From: Dehalococcoidia bacterium
GTDB lineage: Bacteria > Chloroflexota > Dehalococcoidia > Lucifugimonadales > SHYF01
DNA: 21,553 nucleotides
NCBI GenBank assembly: GCA_009692985.1
Contig: SHYF01000005.1
Coordinates: 1 to 21,553 of the forward strand
Direction of reading: 5' to 3'
This document shows, in pieces, positions 1 through 5,783 of this stretch (positions within the stretch are counted from its first letter, which is position 1; every line of letters begins with the position of its first letter). Below the pieces are notes generated by a model, which saw only the letters and a program-made list of their open reading frames with translations, made no database searches and was not told where the DNA came from. Made by a program: the position numbers and the translations under genes.

Positions 1-18
1 CTTAGTGTGAGGATGGCA

Positions 19-249
19 ATGCTAGAAGCATTCGTTCTGATTGAAACGGCTACGAGCGCTAGGCCCAAAGCGGTTGGCCTGTTGAAGGCTACCCCAGAGG
101 TACGGTCAGCCCATCGCGTCACAGGCCCGCACGACATTGTCGCCATAGTTGGGGTCGTGGACCTGGAAGCTCTAGTCGCCTGGATAGCTGAGAAGGTACA
201 TTCTTTGCCTGGAGTGCAGAAAACCATCACCTGCGTTGCCATGTCCTAG
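19..249 (+). CDS. Stand-alone Lrp/AsnC ligand-binding (RAM) domain protein
   Basis: A 76-residue protein made only of the effector-binding alpha/beta domain found at the C-terminus of Lrp/AsnC regulators, with no helix-turn-helix. Seen: the opening MLEAFVLIET strand, a middle 'VTGPHDIVAIVGVVD' segment typical of the family, and a closing 'LPGVQKTITCVAM' strand. Known of the family: such small proteins oligomerise and bind amino acids or other small ligands, and may modulate full-length Lrp partners; the ligand cannot be told here. The frame opens at a GTG at 7 and has an ATG at 13, but GAGG at 9-12 lies 6 nt before the ATG at 19, so I take 19 as the start. It is complete although it sits at the window edge, and its upstream partners are not visible. 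Confidence 0.8.
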   Translation: MLEAFVLIETATSARPKAVGLLKATPEVRSAHRVTGPHDIVAIVGVVDLEALVAWIAEKVHSLPGVQKTITCVAMS

Positions 250-345
250 TAGCGGGAACATACCTGCGCGCTCTCGCTTGCCCTTCACCATACCAAGCAA
301 ATGGAATGTCGCAGACAGCGCCTTTGTTACGCTGCCCATAGATAG

Positions 346-1341
346 ATGCGTCACGACATTGGTGAGCCACTTAGCACGGAGCGGTCTGCGTGGCGAGTGC
401 TGGTCACTGGCGCTACCGGATTCGTAGGGCGTCACGTGGTGCAGGCTCTGGTGGAACAAGGAGCGCAGGTCCGGGCCGTGGCACACAGGAATGGCCACGA
501 GCCAGTGGTGGCTGTGGAAGGGATAGAGGTCTGCTATGCCGACGTTACAGAGCCAGGTTCCTGGCAGGCGGCTTTGGAGGGCGTGGATGCTGTCATACAT
601 CTGGTGGCCATCATCCGTGAGCGAGGCGACCTCACCTTTGACAAGGTGAACCACCAGGGAACAGCGTACGTTGTGGCGGCGGCGCGCCAGGCTGGTGTAC
701 GCTGCTTTGTGCACCTCAGCGCGATAGGCTCCAAAGACGATCCGAAGTTTCCATACCTTCAGTCCAAGGCAAGGGGCGAGCAGGCCGTCATCCAGAGCGG
801 CATCCCATGCACCCTCATAAGAGGCTCCATTCTCTTTGGGCAGGGGGACGAGTTCATAAATACCCTGGCAGGTGTGGTCAGGGTGTCGCCGCTGGTTCCT
901 GTAGCTGGCGATGGCAAGACCAGGTTCCAGCCCATGCATGTCCAGGACATGGCCAGGTGCCTGGTCCGGGCGTTGGAGCTGGATGATCTCCGGGGCCAGA
1001 CCATTGAGATAGGTGGCCCAGCCTATTTGACCTATGAACAGATAATGGGAGTCATTGCCCGAACATACGGGGGATGGCGGCGAAGCGTCCACGTTCCCAT
1101 GCCAGTTATGCGCCGTCTGGTCTGGGTCATGGAAAAGACAATGCCTCATCCACCCGCTACAACCCACCAGCTGAGTATGCTGGCCTTTGACAACATAGCC
1201 CAGTTGGACACGGTCGAGCGGGTCTTTGGGTTTACGCCCCGCCCTCTAGAGGGTAACATTGATTATGTGCATGGTGTCTCTTTCTGGGACGCCGTGAGGA
1301 TAGTCATTGGATTCATGCCCCGGCGAATAAGGGACCATTGA
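346..1341 (+). CDS. NAD(P)-dependent epimerase/dehydratase family protein, NDUFA9-like
   Basis: A 331-residue atypical short-chain dehydrogenase. Seen: a Rossmann dinucleotide-binding motif TGATGFVG at residues 21-28, an acidic 'ADVTEP' region near 65, a serine-containing 'HLSAIGS' strand near 123, and a YxxxK pair (Y137, K141). The 'FQPMHVQDMA' segment after residue 193 is typical of NDUFA9/YwnB-type epimerases that resemble the complex I accessory subunit. Family role: NAD(P) binding and possibly a quinone- or lipid-related reductase step; the substrate is unknown. The start at ATG 346 has no clear ribosome binding site. The Rossmann strand starts only at W16-R17-V18, so a GTG at 397 is an alternative start. 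folC follows after about 50 bases, possibly in the same transcript. A second protein of this type lies at 11390. Confidence 0.85.
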   Translation: MRHDIGEPLSTERSAWRVLVTGATGFVGRHVVQALVEQGAQVRAVAHRNGHEPVVAVEGIEVCYADVTEPGSWQAALEGVDAVIHLVAIIRERGDLTFDKVNHQGTAYVVAAARQAGVRCFVHLSAIGSKDDPKFPYLQSKARGEQAVIQSGIPCTLIRGSILFGQGDEFINTLAGVVRVSPLVPVAGDGKTRFQPMHVQDMARCLVRALELDDLRGQTIEIGGPAYLTYEQIMGVIARTYGGWRRSVHVPMPVMRRLVWVMEKTMPHPPATTHQLSMLAFDNIAQLDTVERVFGFTPRPLEGNIDYVHGVSFWDAVRIVIGFMPRRIRDH

Positions 1342-1390
1342 GCCGTTGAGCCGTACGACTAAGTAAGCGACCATTTCCTGATCATTGACC

Positions 1391-2755
1391 ATGGACTACC
1401 AGGAAGCCTTAGCCAAACTCCTTAGCCTGACCGACATGGAGCGCATGATCGGGCAGACCCACCATGCCAGCCGCTACGACCTGGGCCGTGTGCGTCTGTT
1501 GCTGGAGCGTCTGGACAACCCGCATCTGCGTACTCCCACAGTGCATATCACTGGGACCAAGGGCAAAGGTAGCACCGCGGCCACCATAGCATCCGTCCTC
1601 AACGCCCAGGGCTACAATGCTGGCCTTTTCACCTCTCCCCATCTGCACACGTTCCGTGAGCGCATCCAGTTGGGCGGCCAGCCTGTCTCTGAAGAGGAGT
1701 TCGCCTCGCTGGTGGATGCAATCTGGCCAGAGGTGGAGTCCATGAACTCCCAGGGGGCATTGGGAGAGGTCACCACCTTCGAGATGCTTACCGCTATGGC
1801 ATTCCTGCACTTTGCCAGGCAGCGGGTTGGCTTTCAGGTCATCGAGGTGGGGCTGGGTGGGCGGCTGGACTCCACCAACCTGGTGCAACCCCGCGTTTGC
1901 GTCATCACATCCATCAGCCTTGACCACACCCAGATCCTGGGAGACACTGTGGAGCAGATTGCCAGGGACAAATCCGGCATCATAAAGCCGGGATCGGTGG
2001 CTGTGACCAGCCCTCAGACGCCAGGCGTAATGGCGGTGCTGAAAGATGCCTGCCGCGCCCAGAGTGTAGACCTGGTATCTGTGGAACAGGGATATACATG
2101 GGCAATGCAGGCACACGACCTGGGTGGCCAGAGTTTCACAGTGGCGGCTCCTTGGGGGGAGGTCCGTCTATGGACACCATTGCTGGGAGAACACCAGTTG
2201 GAGAATGCCGCCACATCGGTGGCTGCCCTTCACGTTCTGGATGGCCTGGGCTTCCCCATATCTGACAAAGCTATGAGCCAGGGTTTCCGGTCAGTGTGGT
2301 GGCCAGCGCGGCTGGAGGTCCTTTCCCGCAAACCGCTGGTTGTGGCAGATGGCGCCCATAACCCGTACTCGGCGGGCAAGCTCCGCGAGGCGTTGCGCCA
2401 ATACTTCTCCTTTGAGCGGCTGATCTATGTGGTTGGCCTCTCTGCCGACAAGAATGCGCATGGCATCATTCAGGAGCTGGCTCCAGGTGCCCATCTGGTT
2501 GTGGCCACACGGTCCCGCCATCCCAGGGCGGTGCCGCCCGACCTGCTGGCTGATGGGTTTTGTACTGCTGGAGTCGAGGCTGTGCCGGTGGATGGTGTGA
2601 AGGCTGCGCTTGACTACGCGCTAAGCCGGACCAAGGCCAGTGACCTAGTTGTAGCCACAGGTTCACTCTTCGTTGCAGCCGAGGCGCGTGAAGCGATTCT
2701 CGGAGTCCCGCCGGAGCTATATCCCAGCTTGCAGCCTCAGGTACAGGGACCATAG
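1391..2755 (+). CDS. folC: Folylpolyglutamate synthase / dihydrofolate synthase
   Basis: A 454-residue Mur-ligase-family enzyme that adds glutamate to dihydropteroate and/or extends the polyglutamate tail of folates in the cytoplasm, using ATP. Seen: the P-loop GTKGKGS at residues 55-61, 'FTSPHL' just after it, the 'GLGGRLDSTN' segment, 'SLDHTQILGDTVEQIA' with the conserved 'DKSGIIKPG' loop, and a C-terminal domain with 'DGAHNP'. The length fits the bifunctional bacterial enzyme. The frame also opens at a TTG at 1385, but the ATG at 1391 is the more usual start; neither has a good ribosome binding site. fabF begins 10 nt downstream, so the two are almost certainly co-transcribed. Confidence 0.95.
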   Translation: MDYQEALAKLLSLTDMERMIGQTHHASRYDLGRVRLLLERLDNPHLRTPTVHITGTKGKGSTAATIASVLNAQGYNAGLFTSPHLHTFRERIQLGGQPVSEEEFASLVDAIWPEVESMNSQGALGEVTTFEMLTAMAFLHFARQRVGFQVIEVGLGGRLDSTNLVQPRVCVITSISLDHTQILGDTVEQIARDKSGIIKPGSVAVTSPQTPGVMAVLKDACRAQSVDLVSVEQGYTWAMQAHDLGGQSFTVAAPWGEVRLWTPLLGEHQLENAATSVAALHVLDGLGFPISDKAMSQGFRSVWWPARLEVLSRKPLVVADGAHNPYSAGKLREALRQYFSFERLIYVVGLSADKNAHGIIQELAPGAHLVVATRSRHPRAVPPDLLADGFCTAGVEAVPVDGVKAALDYALSRTKASDLVVATGSLFVAAEAREAILGVPPELYPSLQPQVQGP

Positions 2756-2765
2756 GAGCATCAGA

Positions 2766-4022
2766 ATGACATTGCCAAGCCACCGAAGACGCGTGGTGGT
2801 GACCGGGCTGGGGGCGGTGACGCCTCTGGGCCTTTCCGCTGATGAGTTCTGGACGAAGCTGGTAGCCGGTTGCTCTGGAATTGGCCCTATGACATTGTGT
2901 GACCCCACAGGCTATCCGTGCCGCATAGCCGGGGAGGTACGCGGCTTCGACCCGGAGCGGTTCATCCCGGCCAAAGAGGCGCGGCGGATGGCCCGCTTCA
3001 CCCAACTGGCCGTGGCCGCGGCCCACATGGCTCTGGAGGATGCCAGGCTGAGCATGGACAGCGAACGTAGGGAGAGGGTGGGTGTTCTGCTGGGGAACGG
3101 CAACGGAGGCTTCCCGACCATTGAGGAAGCGGTACGCACCCTGGTAGAGAAGGGCGGCATGCGTATCACCCCCTTCTTTTTCCCAATGATCATACCCAAC
3201 ATGGCGGCGGGCACCGTGAGCCGGATATTCGGCACAAAGGGCTACAGCGCTACAATAGTCACAGCCTGTGCCGCCTCTACCCAGGCCATTGGAGAAGCGG
3301 CAGAGGTGATCCGCCGGGGCTCCGCTGACGTCATGCTTGCCGGAGGCACAGAGGCAGGCATCAGCCAGCTAGGGCTGGCGGGATTCAGTGTGATGCGAGC
3401 CCTCAGCAGCCGCAACGAGGAGCCTGAAAAAGCTAGCAGGCCATTTGACGCACAGCGGGACGGGTTTGTCCCTGCCGAGGGGGCTGCCATCCTGGTCCTG
3501 GAAAGCCTGGAGCACGCCACGGAAAGGGGGGCCACCATCCTGGCGGAGGTGGCTGGCTACGGCGTATCCTCTGATGCCTACCATCCAGTTCAGCCGGATG
3601 AGGACGGCTCTGGTGCGGCGCAGGCTATCCTTTGGGCTTTGGAGGATGCTGGGGTAACACCCTCGGAGGTGGACTATATCAACGCCCACGGCACATCCAC
3701 ACAGTTGAACGATGTTTCCGAGACCCGGGCCATCAAACGGGCATTCGGCAAAGTTGCCTATACGGTTCCCATCAGCTCTACCAAGTCAATGATTGGCCAC
3801 GCTTTGGGCGGAGCGGGAGGCCTGGAGGCAGTTGCCTGCATCAAGACCATACAGGACGGCGTGATTCACCCCACCATTAACTACGAGTCTCCGGACCCCG
3901 AATGCGATCTGGACTACGTGCCAAATCAAGCCAGAAAACAAGAGGTCAACACTGTCCTTTCCAACAGCTTCGGATTTGGGGGGCAGAACGCCTGCCTGGT
4001 GTTCCGCCGGTTTGCCGTTTAG
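2766..4022 (+). CDS. fabF: 3-oxoacyl-[acyl-carrier-protein] synthase II
   Basis: A 418-residue condensing enzyme that elongates acyl-ACP with malonyl-ACP in fatty-acid synthesis. Seen: the Cys-His-His triad, with C168 in 'TACAAST', H308 in 'NAHGTST' and H345 in 'KSMIGHALGGAGG' (conserved K340), and the C-terminal 'NSFGFGGQNA' loop. The length matches the FabF family. The reading frame stays open further upstream inside folC, but AGGAG at 2754-2758, overlapping the folC stop, sits 7 nt before ATG 2766 and fixes the start. No other fatty-acid synthesis gene or acyl carrier protein is adjacent, so here it is paired with folC rather than with a fab cluster. A cis-AT polyketide ketosynthase is less likely given the length and isolated context. 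Confidence 0.95.
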   Translation: MTLPSHRRRVVVTGLGAVTPLGLSADEFWTKLVAGCSGIGPMTLCDPTGYPCRIAGEVRGFDPERFIPAKEARRMARFTQLAVAAAHMALEDARLSMDSERRERVGVLLGNGNGGFPTIEEAVRTLVEKGGMRITPFFFPMIIPNMAAGTVSRIFGTKGYSATIVTACAASTQAIGEAAEVIRRGSADVMLAGGTEAGISQLGLAGFSVMRALSSRNEEPEKASRPFDAQRDGFVPAEGAAILVLESLEHATERGATILAEVAGYGVSSDAYHPVQPDEDGSGAAQAILWALEDAGVTPSEVDYINAHGTSTQLNDVSETRAIKRAFGKVAYTVPISSTKSMIGHALGGAGGLEAVACIKTIQDGVIHPTINYESPDPECDLDYVPNQARKQEVNTVLSNSFGFGGQNACLVFRRFAV

Positions 4023-4046
4023 GTTCTTAGGCGGTTATGTATCCAA

Positions 4047-4068
4047 CCCCCAGACCTAAGTCGGGGGG
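4047..4068 (+). terminator. Possible hairpin terminator after fabF
   Basis: CCCCC at 4047-4051 and GAC at 4053-4055 pair with GTC at 4060-4062 and GGGGG behind it, with one A/G mismatch and a CTAA loop, 25 nt after the fabF stop. It has no T tract, so it may be a repeat-type hairpin rather than a true intrinsic terminator. A second small hairpin, GCTCG-TGG-CGAGC, follows at 4081-4093. Confidence 0.35.
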
Positions 4069-4100
4069 TAGGAAGTGCCCGCTCGTGGCGAGCTTAGTTT

Positions 4101-4121
4101 ATCCTGAGCTAGTCGAAGGAT
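4101..4121. repeat. Small palindromic intergenic repeat (TCCTGAG...TCGAAGGA type)
   Basis: ATCCT at 4101-4105 pairs with AGGAT at 4117-4121 around GAGCTAGTCGA. It belongs to the same family as the copies at 14578-14596 and, more loosely, 8584-8627. Such 'ATCCTGAG...TCGAAGGAT' units are common intergenic elements in several bacterial groups. It lies between the fabF hairpin and the rpsP promoter. Confidence 0.5.
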
Positions 4122-4191
4122 CGAACCATATGAGCGGAGTAAGGTGTCGACTTGTTACGCAGACAACCGTCATCCGGACGAGTACAAGCAA

Positions 4192-4220
4192 TTGACAATG
4201 TACAGACCGAGGGCTACAAT
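4192..4220 (+). promoter_or_regulatory. Sigma-70-type promoter for rpsP operon
   Basis: A perfect -35 TTGACA at 4192-4197, a 17-nt spacer and a -10 TACAAT at 4215-4220. Transcription should begin near 4227, giving a leader of about 30 nt ahead of rpsP. Confidence 0.8.
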
Positions 4221-4258
4221 CCTAGCGCGTTCTTTTACTAGGTGTGGCGGAGAGTTTT

Positions 4259-4507
4259 ATGTTGCGCATAAGATTACGAAGGGTTGGCGCTAAGAAGCAC
4301 CCGTCCTACCGGATAGTGGTCGCCGATTCGCGGTCTCCCAGGAACGGCTCCTTCGTGGACCAAGTGGGCCTGTACAATCCTATGACCGACCCACCGGCAA
4401 TTCTGCTGGATGACGCAAAGGTGCGGGATTGGCTTAGCAAGGGTGCTCAACCATCGGAACCGGTCCAGGCTATCCTTAAAAAGATAGGTATTCCCAGCAA
4501 GGACTAG
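4259..4507 (+). CDS. rpsP: 30S ribosomal protein S16
   Basis: An 82-residue small-subunit ribosomal protein that binds 16S rRNA and helps assemble the 30S subunit. Seen: the conserved opening MLRIRLRRVGAKKHPSYRIV, then 'ADSRSPRNGSFVDQVGLYNP', which is diagnostic of S16. The frame also opens at a GTG at 4244, but GGAG at 4249-4252 is 6 nt before ATG 4259 and the family starts with M-(L/V)-(R/K)-I-R, so 4259 is the start. It is the first gene of a three-gene operon with the KH protein and rimM. Confidence 0.97.
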   Translation: MLRIRLRRVGAKKHPSYRIVVADSRSPRNGSFVDQVGLYNPMTDPPAILLDDAKVRDWLSKGAQPSEPVQAILKKIGIPSKD

Positions 4508-4513
4508 GCCGTA

Positions 4514-4741
4514 ATGCGTGAACTGGTCGAGTACATCGCTAAGTCTCTTGCCAGCAAGCCTGAAGAGGTCAAGGTGACCGAGATTGTGGAAGATGGACGT
4601 GTGATCCTGCGTCTGGAGGTAGCGGCGGAGGATAAGGGTAAGGTCATAGGCAAAGAGGGCAGGGTCGCCCAGGCCATGCGCGTGCTCCTGCGGGTGGCCG
4701 CAGTTAAGCAGGGCACCCGTGTCATGCTGGAAATCGTCTGA
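4514..4741 (+). CDS. khpA: KH-domain RNA-binding protein (KhpA/YlqC family)
   Basis: A 75-residue single KH-domain protein. Seen: the GxxG RNA-binding loop G46-K-E-G49 within 'KGKVIGKEGRVAQAMR', and an N-terminal helix 'MRELVEYIAKSLASKPEEV' typical of KhpA/YlqC. The family binds RNA, partners KhpB/Jag in some Gram-positive bacteria, and is regularly found between rpsP and rimM. It begins 6 nt after the rpsP stop; AAGGA at 4499-4503, inside the end of rpsP, is 10 nt upstream. The symbol is assigned by family and position; no khpB is in this window. Confidence 0.9.
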   Translation: MRELVEYIAKSLASKPEEVKVTEIVEDGRVILRLEVAAEDKGKVIGKEGRVAQAMRVLLRVAAVKQGTRVMLEIV

Positions 4742-4760
4742 TCCGCAAACCTCTTTTGTC

Positions 4761-5288
4761 ATGATAACCACTCGGATTGGCGTTGGCGATCAGAGCTTGG
4801 TTGATGGATGGGTGTTAGTGGGCAAGGTACTAGCGCCAATAGGCGTCCGCGGCGAAGTCAAAATAGAGGTCCACTCCGGCGTGTCCCACCGCTATTCCCC
4901 CAGCGCCGTCGTCTACATAGATGGTTCTCCTTTTCAAGTCCTCAGTTGTCGCGCTACTCCTCGTGCACTGGTGGTAAGGTTCGATGGTGTGGACAGTCGC
5001 GCTGCTGCTGAATCACTTCGAGGCAAAATAATCTGTGTCCCGGAATCCGATGTTCCGAAGTTGCCAGAAGATACCTACTACCATTATGAGGTGCTTGGTA
5101 TGCGGGTGTTTACTAAGGACGGGGAAGACCTTGGTAGTGTCACCGAGATCCTGGTCACGGGCGCCAACGACGTGTTCGTTGTGAGTGGCGACCGTGGTGA
5201 AACGCTTATTCCTGCACTGGCGGGTGTGGTGGCGGGCGTGGACGTCAAAAACAGCCGCCTGACAGTTGACCTGCCTGAGACGTTATAG
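4761..5288 (+). CDS. rimM: Ribosome maturation factor RimM
   Basis: A 175-residue protein that assists 16S rRNA processing and assembly of the 30S head around S19. Seen: the N-terminal RimM barrel with 'GKVLAPIGVRGEVKIEV', then a C-terminal PRC-barrel segment starting near 'TYYHYEVLGMRVFTKDGEDLGSV' and ending with 'ALIPAL'-like residues ('TLIPALAGVV'). I take ATG 4761, 19 nt after the KH gene. It has no visible ribosome binding site; a GTG at 4719 inside the KH gene is an in-frame alternative that would make an overlapping, coupled start. trmD and rplS, which usually follow in the rpsP operon, do not. Confidence 0.93.
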   Translation: MITTRIGVGDQSLVDGWVLVGKVLAPIGVRGEVKIEVHSGVSHRYSPSAVVYIDGSPFQVLSCRATPRALVVRFDGVDSRAAAESLRGKIICVPESDVPKLPEDTYYHYEVLGMRVFTKDGEDLGSVTEILVTGANDVFVVSGDRGETLIPALAGVVAGVDVKNSRLTVDLPETL

Positions 5289-5396
5289 TATTTGCTGTGG
5301 TTTCTTGCGCCTGGGAGAGCGGGCCGGGGATGCCGTCTCAGCAGTCAGGAATTCTGAGAAAGGATGGACATAGTTTGGAAATCGTCACCAAAGTGC

Positions 5397-5425
5397 TTGA
5401 CAACGCCTGGTTGTTACCTTATAGT
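5397..5425 (+). promoter_or_regulatory. Upstream promoter of the surface-protein leader
   Basis: -35 TTGACA at 5397-5402, a 17-nt spacer and -10 TATAGT at 5420-5425. Transcription would begin near 5432, some 350 nt before the surface-protein start, which implies either a long leader or a separate small RNA. Confidence 0.7.
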
Positions 5426-5464
5426 CCGTCAGTAGCCATCTCAAGAGGTACATGTGATACCGGG

Positions 5465-5492
5465 GGGCTCCAGGCCTGGCGGCAGGGAGCCC
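5465..5492 (+). other. Structured RNA hairpin in the leader
   Basis: GGGCTCC (5465-5471) pairs with GGAGCCC (5486-5492). Inside are an AG/AG symmetric internal loop and a second stem, GCC-TGGC-GGC. It lies about 35 nt inside the transcript predicted from the promoter at 5397 and is not followed by T residues, so it is not an ordinary terminator. It matches no riboswitch class I can recall. Confidence 0.5.
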
Positions 5493-5573
5493 GTTCGTGG
5501 GTTTGATAGAGTGTTTGCGGCGAGCGCGGGTATATCGCATCTAAACGGACTTGGCAAGATGCAGTGGCGGGGG

Positions 5574-5602
5574 TTGACAAGTAAACAGCTATCGCGTATA
5601 AA
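5574..5602 (+). promoter_or_regulatory. Proximal promoter of the surface-protein gene
   Basis: -35 TTGACA at 5574-5579, a 17-nt spacer and -10 TATAAA at 5597-5602 (TATAAAAT in context). Predicted transcription start is near 5609, about 170 nt before the surface-protein GTG. This is one of the best promoter matches in the window. Confidence 0.8.
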
Positions 5603-5636
5603 ATCAGTCGTCTGACAGACAGAGTGAAGGAGTGAC

Positions 5637-5783
5637 ATGGACTTATCTGCTATTTTCCTTGTGCCGCCTCGGGCGGACCCGTCTCGAGCCTCCCCAAACG
5701 GGCTAAGTTCGGGACGTGTTTTGTCATCGTCAATTAGCCGGCCAAGTGTGTCGGCAAATGAGCAAACAGGGGGTAGGAAGTGA
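5637..5783 (+). CDS. Possible 48-residue leader peptide coupled to the surface-protein gene
   Basis: A small reading frame with AAGGAG at 5627-5632, 4 nt before an ATG at 5637, just downstream of the proximal promoter. It encodes MDLSAIFLVPPRADP... and ends 'SANEQTGGRK'. Its TGA (5781-5783) overlaps the GTG start (5780) of the surface-protein gene as GTGA, the classic geometry for translational coupling. The peptide is rich in Ser, Pro and Arg and resembles nothing I know. It could be a regulatory upstream frame controlling access to the downstream start, a real small protein, or a chance frame. Within it, CCGCC-TCG-GGCGG can form a hairpin. Confidence 0.4.
   Translation: MDLSAIFLVPPRADPSRASPNGLSSGRVLSSSISRPSVSANEQTGGRK

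Noticed and set aside
172..1167. 331-residue reverse-strand reading frame
   Set aside because: It is antisense to the epimerase gene, which has clear motifs; the reverse translation is rich in His, Leu and Arg without any recognisable domain.
1409..2116. 235-residue reverse-strand frame
   Set aside because: Shadow of folC; no motifs, low-complexity Gln/His-rich translation.
5443..5640. Reverse-strand small frame in the surface-protein leader
   Set aside because: No ribosome binding site or family likeness; it overlaps two good forward promoters.
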